Shown: piece by piece, positions 34,074 through 43,400 of the stretch
Numbering within the stretch: position 1 is the first letter of the stretch
How the letters are laid out: each line of letters starts with the position of its first letter
Assembly: GCF_036248275.1 (NCBI RefSeq)
Contig: NZ_CP109181.1
Location: forward strand, 4,216,001-4,280,000
DNA: 64,000 bases
Direction of reading: 5' to 3'
Origin: Streptomyces sp. NBC_01716
GTDB taxonomy: Bacteria > Actinomycetota > Actinomycetes > Streptomycetales > Streptomycetaceae
The notes under the pieces: model-generated
What the model saw: only the letters and a program-made list of their open reading frames with translations
What the model was told of the DNA's origin: nothing
The model's database searches: none
Program-made: the position numbers and the translations under genes

Positions 34074-35495
34074 CTACAGCGTGCGCAGCAGCACCGCCGG
34101 CTGTTCCACACAGTCCGCCACGTACCTCAGGAAGCCGCCCGCCGTGCCGCCGTCGCACACTCGGTGGTCGAAGGTGAGGGAGAGCTGGACGACCTGGCGT
34201 ACCGCCAACTCGCCTTGGTGCACCCAGGGTTTGGCGACGATACGGCCGACGCCGAGCATCGCGGCCTCGGGGTGGTTGATGATCGGCGTGGAGCCGTCGA
34301 CGCCGAACACGCCGTAGTTGTTCAGCGTGAACGTGCCGCCCGTCAGATCGCCGGGGGTCAGCTTCCCGGTCCGGCCGGCCTCCGTGAGCCGGGCGAACTC
34401 CGCGCTCAGGGACTCCGCCGAACGGTTCCGCGCGTCCCTTACGACGGGGACGACCAGCCCGCGGTCGGTCTGCGCGGCGAAGCCGAGATGGACGTCGCGC
34501 AGGCGGACGATCTCCCTGGCCTCCATGTCCACCGTGGAGTTGAGCTCCGGGAAGCGCGCGAGCGCCGCCGTGCAGATCCGCGCCAGCAGGGCGATGAGGG
34601 AGATCTTCGGCCCGCCGGCCGCGTTGGCGGCGGCCCTGGCCGCCAGCAGTTCCGTCGCGTCCGCGTCGACCCAGCAGGTCGCCTCGGGGATCTCGCGCCG
34701 GCTGCGGCTGAGCTTGTCGGCGACCGCGCCGCGCACACCGCGCAGCGGTACGCGCTCGGTGACCGCGCCGGAGGCGGTGGTGGGGGAGGCTGATGCGGAA
34801 GGTGAGGCGGGAGCGGAGGGCGCCGCTGTTCGTGCGGCCTGCTGCTCGATCCGCTCGATCGCCTGCTCGACGTCGCACCGCAGGATCAGCCCGTCCCGGC
34901 CCGATCCGTCCAGCGCCCGGAGGTCGAGCCCGTTCTGCCTGGCCAGCCGCCGCACCAGCGGCGAGATGACCGGCACGGGCCCGGACCGCTCAGGTGCGGG
35001 CGCCGCTGCCGCTGCCGGCGCCGCCGTCGGCAGCGGATCGGCGAGTGCGACGGGGGCGGCCGGAGCTGCCGGTGCCGCGGCGACGACCGTCGCGGGGCGG
35101 ACCCGGCGCCGCCGGGCGGCCGGAGCACCCGTGCCGTACCCGACCAGCACGTTCCCGGACGTCTCGGCCGGACCGGACCCGGCGGCCGGAACCCCCTCGG
35201 CGCCCGTACCGGTGCCCGAATCCGCCGGGGGGCCGGCGGCAGGCTCCGAGGCCCCGACCGCCACCGTCAGCAGCGGCGCGCCGACCGGCAGCTCCGTGCC
35301 CTCCTCGCCGTACCGCGCGGTCACCACGCCCCCGTACGGGCAGGGGACCTCCACCATCGCCTTGGCCGTCTCGACCTCGACGACCGGCTGGTCGATGGCG
35401 ACGACGTCGCCGACCGCCACCAGCCAGCGGACGATCTCGGCCTCGGTCAGGCCCTCACCGAGATCCGGCAGCTTGAATTCGAGCACCTGGGCCAT
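34074..35495 (-). CDS. bkdC: 2-oxoacid dehydrogenase complex E2, copy 2
   Basis: A 473-residue E2 acyltransferase. The lipoyl domain has LPDLGEGLTEAEIVRWLVAV with lipoyl-Lys in VEVETAKAMVEV. Long Ala/Pro linkers and a binding domain (SPLVRRLARQNGLDLRAL) precede the catalytic domain, which ends with LTFDHRVCDGG, where His and Asp are the active-site pair. The Cys in DHRVCDG is typical of branched-chain E2 proteins. The start overlaps the E1 beta stop by one base (TGATG). Lrp-type regulator next to the operon supports a branched-chain substrate. Confidence 0.92.
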   Translation of the reverse strand: MAQVLEFKLPDLGEGLTEAEIVRWLVAVGDVVAIDQPVVEVETAKAMVEVPCPYGGVVTARYGEEGTELPVGAPLLTVAVGASEPAAGPPADSGTGTGAEGVPAAGSGPAETSGNVLVGYGTGAPAARRRRVRPATVVAAAPAAPAAPVALADPLPTAAPAAAAAPAPERSGPVPVISPLVRRLARQNGLDLRALDGSGRDGLILRCDVEQAIERIEQQAARTAAPSAPASPSASASPTTASGAVTERVPLRGVRGAVADKLSRSRREIPEATCWVDADATELLAARAAANAAGGPKISLIALLARICTAALARFPELNSTVDMEAREIVRLRDVHLGFAAQTDRGLVVPVVRDARNRSAESLSAEFARLTEAGRTGKLTPGDLTGGTFTLNNYGVFGVDGSTPIINHPEAAMLGVGRIVAKPWVHQGELAVRQVVQLSLTFDHRVCDGGTAGGFLRYVADCVEQPAVLLRTL

Positions 35496-36526
35496 CAGCT
35501 GTCCGCCTCCCACTGAAGCCGCGCGACCGCGTCCAGCACCCGGTCCACACCCGGCAGATGGTGCTGTTCCAGCATCGGCGGCGGATACGGGATGTCGAAT
35601 CCGGCGACCCGCAGGACCGGTGCCTCCAGATGGTGGAAGCAGCGCTCATTGATCCGGGCGGCGATCTCCCCGCCGGGCCCGCCGAAACCGTTGGACTCGT
35701 GGACGACCACCGCGCGCCCCGTGCGCCGTACAGAGGCGACGACCGTCTCGTCGTCGAAGGGCACCAGCGAGCGCAGGTCGACCACTTCCAGGTCCCAGCC
35801 CTCCGCGCGGGCGGCCTCCGCCGCCTCCAGACAGACGGTGAGGGAGGGGCCGTACGTGACGAGGGTGGCGCTCAGTCCCGTACGCCGCACGACGGCCCGG
35901 CCGATCGGCTCCACCACCACCGGTGCCTCGGGCGACCACCGCGCCTTCGACCAGTACAGCCGCTTGGGCTCCAGGAAGACCACCGGATCGTCGGAGGCGA
36001 TGGCGGCCCTGAGCATCCCGTACGCGTCCTCGACCGTCGCCGGGGTGACGACATGCAGGCCGGGCGTTGCCATGTAGTACGCCTCTGAGGAATCGCTGTG
36101 GTGCTCGACGCCGCCGATCCCGCCGCCGTACGGCACCCGGATGGTGATCGGCAGCGGCAGCGCACCGTGCGTGCGGTTGCGCATCTTGGCGACATGGCTG
36201 GCCAGCTGCTCGAACGCCGGATAGGCGAAGGCGTCGAACTGCATCTCCACGACGGGCCGCAGCCCGTACATCGCCATGCCGACGGCCGTGCCGAGAATCC
36301 CGGCCTCGGCCAGCGGCGTGTCCGTGCAGCGGTCCTCGCCGAACTCGGCTGCGAGTCCGTCGGTGACCCGGAAGACCCCGCCGAGCGTGCCGACGTCCTC
36401 ACCGAGGATGTGCACGGCCGGGTCATCGGCCATCGCGTCGCGCATCGCGCGCCGCAGCGCCTGCGCCATGGTGGCCGGCTTCGCCGCAAGGTCGGTCCTG
36501 GGGGCCCTGGAGGCGACGGTGGTCAT
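35495..36526 (-). CDS. bkdB: 2-oxoacid dehydrogenase E1 beta subunit, copy 2
   Basis: A 343-residue E1 beta subunit, similar in plan to the copy at 14.6 kb: HILGEDVGTLGGVFRVTDGL, TIRVPYGGGIGGVEHHSDSS and VVFLEPKRLYW. It has a slightly longer N-terminal tail (MTTVASRAPRTDLAAKPATM). Start and stop overlap both neighbouring genes, showing strict coupling and 1:1 subunit production. It decarboxylates branched-chain 2-oxoacids with the alpha subunit. Confidence 0.92.
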   Translation of the reverse strand: MTTVASRAPRTDLAAKPATMAQALRRAMRDAMADDPAVHILGEDVGTLGGVFRVTDGLAAEFGEDRCTDTPLAEAGILGTAVGMAMYGLRPVVEMQFDAFAYPAFEQLASHVAKMRNRTHGALPLPITIRVPYGGGIGGVEHHSDSSEAYYMATPGLHVVTPATVEDAYGMLRAAIASDDPVVFLEPKRLYWSKARWSPEAPVVVEPIGRAVVRRTGLSATLVTYGPSLTVCLEAAEAARAEGWDLEVVDLRSLVPFDDETVVASVRRTGRAVVVHESNGFGGPGGEIAARINERCFHHLEAPVLRVAGFDIPYPPPMLEQHHLPGVDRVLDAVARLQWEADS

Positions 36527-37698
36527 CGCGCCTCCCCCTGTCCCGCGTCGGCCGGCTCGTCCGAAGCGTCCAGCTCGGCCCGCAACTGGGCCGCCTGCTC
36601 GCGCAGTTGCGCCGTCTGCTCCGCGTAGACGTGCGCGAAGAGGTCCATGGGGTCCAGCTCCGGCTCGGCGTTCATCCGGTCGCGCAGCCGCGCGGCCATC
36701 GCGTCGGCGTCGTCGGCGGCCTTCCTGATCCCGTCCCCGTCGAGCATCCCGCGCTCCGTCAGCTCGTGCTCCAGCAGCCGGACGGGGTCGTGGGCGCGCC
36801 ACGCCTCGACCTCGCCGTCGCCGCGGTAACGCGTCGCGTCGTCCGCGTTCGTATGAGCCTCGATGCGGTAGGTGACGGCCTCGACGAGCGTCGGGCCGCC
36901 GCCGCTCCTGGCCCGCCGCACGGCCTCGGTGAGGACAGCGTGCACCGCCGGGGCGTCGTTCCCGTCGACCAGCCTGCCGGGCATTCCGTAGCCGACGGCC
37001 TTGTGGGCCAGCGACGGCGCCGCGGTCTGCTTGGCGAGCGGGACGGAGATGGCGAAGCCGTTGTTCTGCACGAAGAAGACGACGGGCGCCTTCCATACGG
37101 CGGCGAAGTTCAGCGCCTCGTGGAAATCGCCCTCGCTGGTGCCTCCGTCGCCGACCAGGGCGAGCGCGACCACGTCGTCACCCTTGAGGCGCGCGGCGTG
37201 CGCCAGCCCGACGGCGTGCGGGAGCTGGGTGGCCAGCGGGGTGGCGAGCGGGGCGATGCGGTGCTCGCGCGGGTCGTATCCGGTGTGCCAGTCGCCGCGC
37301 AGCAGGGTGAGGGCCTGGACGGGGTCAAGGCCGCGCGCCACCACGGCGAGGGTGTCGCGGTAGCTGGGGAAGAGCCAGTCCTGCTCCTGGAGCACCAGGG
37401 CCGCGGCGACCTCGCAGGCCTCCTGGCCGGTGCTCGACGGGTAGACGGCCAGTCGGCCCTGCTTGGTGAGGGCGGTGGCCTGCGCGTTGAACCGACGGCC
37501 GCGGACCAGCTCCGCATAGAGCCGCCGCAGCAGCTCGGGATCGGCGTCCGTCACCGCTTCCGTGCCCAGTACGCGATACGGCTCGGGGTCGGGGAGCAAC
37601 GGGGCGGGGTCCGTACGGGGCTGCCACGCCGGGGGCGGGGTGGGCCGGTGGACGACGGGCCCCGGGGGCTCCTGGACCGTCGTGCTGCTCTTCTTCAA
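36523..37698 (-). CDS. bkdA: 2-oxoacid dehydrogenase E1 alpha subunit, copy 2
   Basis: A 391-residue E1 alpha subunit with the thiamine diphosphate motif LALVGDGGTSEGDFHEALNF to VQNNGF, and YRIEAHTNADDATRYRG in the regulatory loop region. TTG was taken as start because AGGAGG lies 8 nt upstream. An in-frame ATG six codons earlier precedes that ribosome site and has none of its own. It is first in the operon and divergent from the Lrp/AsnC gene, with a TetR-type palindrome between them. Confidence 0.9.
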   Translation of the reverse strand: MKKSSTTVQEPPGPVVHRPTPPPAWQPRTDPAPLLPDPEPYRVLGTEAVTDADPELLRRLYAELVRGRRFNAQATALTKQGRLAVYPSSTGQEACEVAAALVLQEQDWLFPSYRDTLAVVARGLDPVQALTLLRGDWHTGYDPREHRIAPLATPLATQLPHAVGLAHAARLKGDDVVALALVGDGGTSEGDFHEALNFAAVWKAPVVFFVQNNGFAISVPLAKQTAAPSLAHKAVGYGMPGRLVDGNDAPAVHAVLTEAVRRARSGGGPTLVEAVTYRIEAHTNADDATRYRGDGEVEAWRAHDPVRLLEHELTERGMLDGDGIRKAADDADAMAARLRDRMNAEPELDPMDLFAHVYAEQTAQLREQAAQLRAELDASDEPADAGQGEAR

Positions 37699-37758
37699 CG
37701 CGTGCACCTCCTCCATGGGAGCGGGCTGGGCGGCGCGTGAGTGTGGCGCGCCTCACCT

Positions 37759-37772
37759 ACCGATTGTTCGGT
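37759..37772. promoter_or_regulatory. TetR-type palindrome in the bkd/Lrp divergent region
   Basis: ACCGATTGTTCGGT differs by one base from the perfect 14-bp palindrome found at both paa promoters. It lies between the starts of bkdA copy 2 and the Lrp/AsnC regulator. Confidence 0.6.
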
Positions 37773-37873
37773 TTGCGCGGCATTTTGGCTACCGGCGCCT
37801 TCAGCCTGTGGACAAACGGTTCTGCACAGCCTGTGATGGGCACAGGGTGTCCAAGAGTGGAGAGGTGGGGGAC

Positions 37874-38389
37874 ATGGCGGCTGAACAAATGGCCGAGGAC
37901 TGGGAGCGGACCGGGCAGCGGGAGCCGCCTGCCCGGCCGCTCGACGCGATCGACCACGACATCCTGCGCATCCTCCAGACGGACGGCCGCGCCTCGATAC
38001 GGTCGGTGGCCGAGCGCGTCCATGTCTCGCGCGCCAACGCGTACGCCCGGATCAACCGGCTCGTCGAGGACCGCGTCATCCGCGGGTTCGGCGCCAGGAT
38101 CAACCACGAACGGGCAGGTCAGGGGGCCTCCGCGTACATCACGCTCAAGATCGTGCAGAACTCCTGGCGCACGGTGCGCGAACAGCTCCAGGAACTGCCG
38201 GGCGCCACGCACATCGCCCTGGTCAGCGGCGATTTCGACGTGCTGCTGCTGGTCCACGCGCCGGACAACCGGACGCTGCGGGAGCTGGTCCTGACCCGGC
38301 TCCAGTCGATCCCCGAGGTGCTGTCCACCCGCACCCTGCTGGTCTTCGAGGAGACCGACTTGGACCCTCCGGGCCCGCCCACGCCCTGA
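37874..38389 (+). CDS. bkdR: Lrp/AsnC family transcriptional regulator (BkdR-like)
   Basis: A 171-residue regulator. The winged helix (about residues 25-80) contains LDAIDHDILRILQTDGRASIR and VHVSRANAYARINRLVEDRVI. The C-terminal RAM/ligand domain has ALVSGDFDVLLLVHAPDNRTLRELV. Lrp-type regulators adjacent to branched-chain dehydrogenase genes sense branched-chain amino acids and are usually called BkdR. Divergent placement supports this. GTGGGG precedes the ATG. The symbol is by context and similarity of arrangement. Confidence 0.88.
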   Translation: MAAEQMAEDWERTGQREPPARPLDAIDHDILRILQTDGRASIRSVAERVHVSRANAYARINRLVEDRVIRGFGARINHERAGQGASAYITLKIVQNSWRTVREQLQELPGATHIALVSGDFDVLLLVHAPDNRTLRELVLTRLQSIPEVLSTRTLLVFEETDLDPPGPPTP

Positions 38390-38422
38390 GAAGCAGGGGG
38401 CGGCCCGAGCGCCGTACGGGTG

Positions 38423-39019
38423 CTACGAAGATTCCCCGCGGAGCCCGTCGAACGCCATCCGTACGACCGTCTCGGCGACCTGGTCACTGTCGTAGCCGCC
38501 GCCCGGCTGCGGCCGGTACCACTCCACGAGCGAATTGATCATGCCGAAGAGCAGCCGCGTCGCCAGCCGGATATCCATGTCCGCGCGGAGGTCGCCGTCG
38601 GCCGCCGCCGCCTTCAGCAGGCCCGCGACCCGCTGGTCGAACTCGCGCCGCCGCTCCATGGCCCAGCGCTCGGTCCTGGTGTTGCCCCGGACCCGCAGCA
38701 GCAGAGTCACATAAGGCAGCTCCGCCATCAGGACCTCGACGGTGCGGCGCGTCACGTACTCGACCCGCTCGATGGCCCGGCCCCGCCCGGCGTCCGGCTC
38801 GTCGAGGATCCCGAAGAGGCCGTCGATGGCCCGGCTGACCGCCCGGCGCAGCAGCTCCTCCTTGCCCGAGACATGGTGGTATATGGAGGACTTGGAGATA
38901 CCGGCGGCCTTCGACAGATGCTCCATGGAGGTGCCGTCGTAGCCGCGCTCGATGAAGACGCCGACGGCGACCGTGAGCAGTGTCTCGGGGGTGTAGGTGT
39001 CCCGCTTGGCGGTGGTCAT
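38423..39019 (-). CDS. TetR family transcriptional regulator, likely of phenylacetate genes
   Basis: A 198-residue repressor. The N-terminal helix-turn-helix is LLTVAVGVFIERGYDGTSMEHLSKAAGISKSSIYHH (residues 14-49). The C-terminal helical part is of the KstR/fatty-acyl type. The ATG overlaps the stop of the 3-hydroxyacyl-CoA dehydrogenase gene (ATGA). The operon promoter faces paaN and contains the palindrome ACCGATCGTTCGGT, which is repeated before paaA. A PaaR-like role responding to phenylacetyl-CoA is inferred. Confidence 0.88.
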   Translation of the reverse strand: MTTAKRDTYTPETLLTVAVGVFIERGYDGTSMEHLSKAAGISKSSIYHHVSGKEELLRRAVSRAIDGLFGILDEPDAGRGRAIERVEYVTRRTVEVLMAELPYVTLLLRVRGNTRTERWAMERRREFDQRVAGLLKAAAADGDLRADMDIRLATRLLFGMINSLVEWYRPQPGGGYDSDQVAETVVRMAFDGLRGESS

Positions 39020-40563
39020 GAGCCCGCCCCTTCCGGCGCGGCGCCGGCCGCCGACGCGGCCTCGGCGGCGGCGAGGCGGCGCAGCGCCTGCGAGGCGGCG
39101 TACCGGCCCGACGGATACTCCTCGTGCAGCCGCTCCAGCAGGTAGAGCGTCCGGTCGGCCCCCAGCTCCGCCACCCAGTCGAGCGGCCCGCGCGGGTAGT
39201 TCACGCCGAGCCGCATCGCGGTGTCGATGTCATCGGCGGACGCGACACCGCGCGCCAAGGCGTCGAGCGCGAAGTCGACGAGCATGGCGACCGTGCGGCC
39301 CACGATCATGCCGGGGACGTCCGCGATCACACTGACCTGCTTGCCGAGCGCCTGGAAGAGGCCCACGGCCGCGACGACGGACTCCTCGGGCACCGTGGCG
39401 GACGGCGCGAGGGCTATCCGGGTCGCGGCGCGGTAGTCGTGCGCGAGGTCGAAGTGGATCAGCCGCAGGTCGGACGAGTCCGCCGCCTCACCGTCGGTGA
39501 GGAAGAGGCGGGTGCCGCAGGGCAGTTCGAGCCAGCCGGGGTATCCGGGAACGGCGTCCTCTTTACGTATGACCTCGATCCCGGCCTCTTCGATCATCCC
39601 GGGCAGCGCCGCCGCGGCGAACAGCTCGCCCTGGACGACCACGGACGGCGGCGGGTCGGCGGGCGGTGCGGTCAGCGGTTCGGGCGCGGGGGCGCCGTCC
39701 TCGTAGGAGAACCACCCCCGGCCCGACTTGCGGCCGAGCCGGCCCGACTCCACCAGGCGCCGCTGGGCCAGGGAGGGCGTGAAGCGCACGTCCTGGAAGA
39801 AGGACTCCCAGACGGAGCGCGTGACCGCCTCGTTGACGTCCTGGCCGATGAGATCGGTCAGTTCGAAGGGGCCCATCCGGAAGCCGCCGCACTCGCGCAG
39901 GACGGCGTCGATGGTCGCGGGGTCGGCGGCCCGCTCCTCGTACAGGCGCAGCGCCTCGGCGTAGTAGGGGCGGGCGACGCGGTTCACGACGAAGCCCGGG
40001 GTGTCGGCGCAGCGCACGGGCGTCTTGCCCCACGCGGCCGCCGTTTCCCGGGCGCGCGTGGCCGCGCTCTCCTCGGTCGCGTGCCCGCTGACGACCTCGA
40101 CCAGCGGCAGGAGCGGCGCGGGGTTGAAGAAGTGCAGGCCGACGAAGCGGCCGGGGCGGCGCAGGGCGCCCGCGACGGCCGTGACGGAGAGGGAGGAGGT
40201 GTTGGTGGCGAGCAGGCAGTCGTCGCCGACGATGTGCTCCAGCGCCGCGAACAGCTCCTGTTTGACCGTCAGTTGCTCCAGGACGGCTTCGACGACGAGA
40301 GCGGCGTCCGCGAGCTCGGACAGTTCCGCGGCGGGCAGCAGCCGGGCCTTGGCGCTGTCGCGGGCGTCCGCGTCCAGCCGCCCCTTCTCCGTCAGCCGGT
40401 CCAGCCGGGCTCCGACGGCGTCGGCCGCCTGCTGGGCACGGCCGGGCAGGACGTCGTAGAGGCGCACGGGATGTCCGGCGACGAGGGCCACCTGGGCGAT
40501 TCCCTGTCCCATCGTGCCGGCGCCGACCACCGCGACGACACGGGAGCGCTCGATTGCTGTCAT
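39016..40563 (-). CDS. paaH: 3-hydroxyacyl-CoA dehydrogenase (PaaH-like)
   Basis: A 515-residue NAD-dependent dehydrogenase. The Rossmann domain begins VVAVVGAGTMGQGIAQVAL (residues 9-27). The catalytic His region is FVGLHFFNPAPLLPLVEVV. C-terminal 3HCDH domains follow (GFVVNRVARPYYAEALRL) and are duplicated near the end (MIVGRTVAMLVDFALDAL, then GVNYPRGPLDWV), as in PaaH/PaaC-type enzymes of about 500 residues. It would oxidise 3-hydroxyadipyl-CoA late in phenylacetate breakdown. AGGAGG lies 8 nt before the ATG. It is cotranscribed with the TetR gene and divergent from paaN. Confidence 0.88.
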   Translation of the reverse strand: MTAIERSRVVAVVGAGTMGQGIAQVALVAGHPVRLYDVLPGRAQQAADAVGARLDRLTEKGRLDADARDSAKARLLPAAELSELADAALVVEAVLEQLTVKQELFAALEHIVGDDCLLATNTSSLSVTAVAGALRRPGRFVGLHFFNPAPLLPLVEVVSGHATEESAATRARETAAAWGKTPVRCADTPGFVVNRVARPYYAEALRLYEERAADPATIDAVLRECGGFRMGPFELTDLIGQDVNEAVTRSVWESFFQDVRFTPSLAQRRLVESGRLGRKSGRGWFSYEDGAPAPEPLTAPPADPPPSVVVQGELFAAAALPGMIEEAGIEVIRKEDAVPGYPGWLELPCGTRLFLTDGEAADSSDLRLIHFDLAHDYRAATRIALAPSATVPEESVVAAVGLFQALGKQVSVIADVPGMIVGRTVAMLVDFALDALARGVASADDIDTAMRLGVNYPRGPLDWVAELGADRTLYLLERLHEEYPSGRYAASQALRRLAAAEAASAAGAAPEGAGS

Positions 40564-40709
40564 GACCCGATCCTCCTGTATGAACATCCGCCGCGGTACG
40601 TGATCTCCCAAGGAGACCGGTCGCGGGCGGCGATCAGCCGGAACTGACCGGAACGACACCGTCCGCGGCGACGGGAAAGCACGGGTTTTCCACAGCCCCC
40701 CTTGTCCCG

Positions 40710-40723
40710 ACCGATCGTTCGGT
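40710..40723. promoter_or_regulatory. TetR operator palindrome at paaN/paaH promoter
   Basis: ACCGATCGTTCGGT, an inverted repeat, follows TTGTCC (40702-40707) and precedes TACTCTAACT. It would therefore overlap a paaN promoter spacer. The same 14 bp occur, inverted, before paaA. Confidence 0.7.
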
Positions 40724-40804
40724 TACTCTAACTCTGTCCGTCGCTCGTGTCCCCCTGTCGCTCATTTCCCCGATCCCGCCCAGCTCGACGAGGAGTTGGT
40801 CCTC

Positions 40805-42514
40805 ATGGCCGCCCAGCTCAGCCCCCAGCAGCTCAACGAGAAGCACCGGCCCACGCTCGACCAGGCCCTCGACGCGATTCGCACGCGTGCCTACTGGTCG
40901 CCGCACCCCGAGCACCCGAAGGCCTACGGCGAGAGCGCGCCGGCCGAGGGCCTGGCCGCGTTCAAGGCCCTGCACGGCACCCGTATCGACCTGGACCAGC
41001 CGGGCACCGACGGCTGGACGGGCGGCGAGACCTCGCCGTACGGGCCGGAGCTCGGCGTCGAGTATCCGCACGCCGACATCGACGTCCTGCTGCCCGCCAT
41101 GCGCGCGGGCATGAGCGCCTGGCGCGCGGCGGGGCCCGAGACACGTGCCCTGGTCAGCCTGGAGATCCTGGCCAGGATCAGCGCCAGGACCCACGAGTTC
41201 GCCCACGCCGTGATGCACACCAGCGGGCAGGCGTTCATGATGGCGTTCCAGGCGGGCGGGCCCCACGCCCAGGACCGCGGCCTGGAGGCGGTGGCGTACG
41301 CCTATCAGGAGCAGACCCGCACGCCCGCCGACGCCGGCTGGTCCAAGCCCCAGGGCAAGCGCGACCCCCTGGAGCTGCGGAAGTCCTTCACGGCCGCGCC
41401 GCGCGGCATCTCGCTGCTGATCGGCTGCAACACCTTCCCGACGTGGAACGGCTATCCGGGCCTGTTCGCCTCGCTGGCCACCGGCAATCCGGTCCTCGTC
41501 AAGCCGCACCCGCGCGCGGTGCTGCCCCTCGCCCTCACGGTGCGGGTGGCCCGCGAGGTTCTCGCCGAGGCCGGCTTCGACCCGAATCTGGTCGCGCTGG
41601 CCGCCGAGCGGCCCGGCGAGGGCATCGCCAAGACCCTGGCCGTCCGGCCCGAGATCAAGATCATCGACTACACCGGATCCACCGCCTTCGGCGACTGGCT
41701 GGAGACCAACGCCCGCCAGGCGCAGGTCTACACGGAGAAGGCGGGCGTCAACACGGTCCTCGTGGACTCCACCGACGACTACAAGGGCATGCTCGCCAAT
41801 CTGGCCTTCTCGCTCTCGCTCTACAGCGGCCAGATGTGCACCACCCCGCAGAATCTCCTCATCCCGCGCGACGGCATCGCGACGGACGCGGGCCCGAAGT
41901 CCTTCGACGAGGTGGTCGCCGACCTGGCGGCATCGGTGAGCGGCCTGCTGGGCGACGACGCCCGGGCCAACGGCCTGCTCGGCGCGCTGGTCAACCCGGA
42001 CGTGAAGAGCAGGCTGGACGCGGCGGAGGGTCTCGGGGACGTGGCGCTCGCCTCGCGCGTGATCGCCAATCCGGACTTCCCGGACGCGGTGGTCCGTACG
42101 CCGGTGATCGTCAAGTCCGACGGTTCGCGCAAGCAGTGGGACCCGGCGGCGGGGGCGAACGGCTCGGAGGCGCCGTATCTGTCGGAGTGCTTCGGCCCGG
42201 TCTCGTTCGCGGTCGCCGTGGAGTCGACCGAGGAGGCGCTGGAGCTGCTGCGCCGTACGGTCCGCGACAAGGGCGCGATGACAGTCGGGGCGTACACGAC
42301 ATCGGCCGGGACGGAGCGCGCGGTCGAGGACGTCTGTGTGGAGGAGCTGGCCCAGCTGTCCCTGAATCTGACGGGCGGGGTCTATGTGAACCAGACCGCG
42401 GCCTTCTCCGACTTCCACGGCTCGGGCGGCAATCCGGCGGCGAACGCGGCGCTGTGCGACGCGGCGTTCGTGGCCAACCGCTTCCGTACGGTGGAGGTCC
42501 GCCGCCAGGCGTGA
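40805..42514 (+). CDS. paaN: Phenylacetate degradation aldehyde dehydrogenase PaaN
   Basis: A 569-residue aldehyde dehydrogenase of the PaaN type that lacks the hydratase domain of PaaZ. Signatures are LLIGCNTFPTWNGYPGLFASL, KPHPRAVLPLALTVRVARE, the NAD-site IIDYTGSTAFGDWLE and the nucleophilic Cys in LYSGQMCTTPQN. It acts on the semialdehyde formed when oxepin-CoA is opened. AGGAG lies 9 nt before the ATG. It is divergent from paaH-tetR with a shared operator. The gene ends in a hairpin convergent with a TrmH gene. Confidence 0.92.
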   Translation: MAAQLSPQQLNEKHRPTLDQALDAIRTRAYWSPHPEHPKAYGESAPAEGLAAFKALHGTRIDLDQPGTDGWTGGETSPYGPELGVEYPHADIDVLLPAMRAGMSAWRAAGPETRALVSLEILARISARTHEFAHAVMHTSGQAFMMAFQAGGPHAQDRGLEAVAYAYQEQTRTPADAGWSKPQGKRDPLELRKSFTAAPRGISLLIGCNTFPTWNGYPGLFASLATGNPVLVKPHPRAVLPLALTVRVAREVLAEAGFDPNLVALAAERPGEGIAKTLAVRPEIKIIDYTGSTAFGDWLETNARQAQVYTEKAGVNTVLVDSTDDYKGMLANLAFSLSLYSGQMCTTPQNLLIPRDGIATDAGPKSFDEVVADLAASVSGLLGDDARANGLLGALVNPDVKSRLDAAEGLGDVALASRVIANPDFPDAVVRTPVIVKSDGSRKQWDPAAGANGSEAPYLSECFGPVSFAVAVESTEEALELLRRTVRDKGAMTVGAYTTSAGTERAVEDVCVEELAQLSLNLTGGVYVNQTAAFSDFHGSGGNPAANAALCDAAFVANRFRTVEVRRQA

Positions 42515-42518
42515 CACC

Positions 42519-42554
42519 GCGCCCGTGCCCGGCCGTCGAACGGCGTCCGGGCGC
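42519..42554. terminator. Hairpin between paaN and TrmH genes
   Basis: Interrupted complementary arms of GCGCCCG.../...CGGGCGC around an inner GCCGT-CGA-ACGGC stem, between convergent stops. Confidence 0.55.
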
Positions 42555-42613
42555 GGGGTGGTTGGGCGCAGGGCGGTTGGGCCGGGCGGGCCGGTGCGGC
42601 ACGGCCCGGCACG

Positions 42614-43366
42614 TCAGTTCGGCCCGCCCCAGTGGAACAGCGCCATGGCCACGCTGGTGGCGAGGTTGTAGCTGGAGACCTGGGGGCGCATCGGCAGCGC
42701 CAGCAACGTGTCGGCGCGCGCCCGCAGTTCGGCCGAGAGCCCGTGCCGTTCGGAGCCGAAGGCCAGCAGCGCGTCGTCGGGGAGAGTCACCGACCGGATG
42801 TCCGCCCCCTCCGGATCCAGGGCGTACAGCGGCCCCGGGGGGAAGTCGTCGGGTGACAGCCGCTCGACGGCGGTGGCGAAGTGCAGCCCGGCGCCGGCTC
42901 GGACGACGTTCGGGTGCCAGGGATCGAGATCGCCGGTGGTCACCACCCCGGTGGCCCCGAACCCGGCCGCGAGCCGCACCACCGCCCCGACGTTCCCGAG
43001 ATTGCGGGGATTGTCGAGGACGACGACGGGAGAGCGCCGGGGCGCCGCCGCCAGCGCGGCCAGATTCTCCGTACGGCCACGCCTGACCGCCAGGGCGACA
43101 ACCCGCGTCGGGTGCACCTTCGGCACCAGCTCCCGCAGGTCCTCGGCGGGCACTTCGACCAGCGACCCCCGCAGGGTGCCGGCCAGATCGTCGGCGAGCT
43201 CGGCCGCCAGGGCGAGCACGGACTCCTTGTCGCTCGTGACCGCGAGCCGCACGTCCGCCCCGAACCGCAGCGCGTGCTTGAGCGCGTGGAAGCCGTCGAG
43301 GACCACGGCGCCCGGCGCTTGGTCGTGCCACAGCCGCAGGGCGCTCGCGGGATCGACGTCGTTCAT
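42614..43366 (-). CDS. TrmH-family RNA 2'-O-methyltransferase
   Basis: A 250-residue SPOUT methyltransferase, unrelated in detail to the one at 7.4 kb. The N-terminal region has VVLDGFHALKHALRFGADVR. The knotted domain has motif 1 DNPRNLGNVGAVVRLAAGFG, motif 2 LLAFGSERHGLS, and motif 3 PMRPQVSSYNLATSVAMAL. It methylates 2'-hydroxyls of rRNA or tRNA; target unknown. The ATG start follows a GGG-rich leader. It lies between paaN and the HTTM gene, with no obvious functional link to phenylacetate. Confidence 0.87.
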   Translation of the reverse strand: MNDVDPASALRLWHDQAPGAVVLDGFHALKHALRFGADVRLAVTSDKESVLALAAELADDLAGTLRGSLVEVPAEDLRELVPKVHPTRVVALAVRRGRTENLAALAAAPRRSPVVVLDNPRNLGNVGAVVRLAAGFGATGVVTTGDLDPWHPNVVRAGAGLHFATAVERLSPDDFPPGPLYALDPEGADIRSVTLPDDALLAFGSERHGLSAELRARADTLLALPMRPQVSSYNLATSVAMALFHWGGPN

Positions 43367-43400
43367 CGCCCCAGCGTAGGCGGGCGGACGGGGAGAGCCG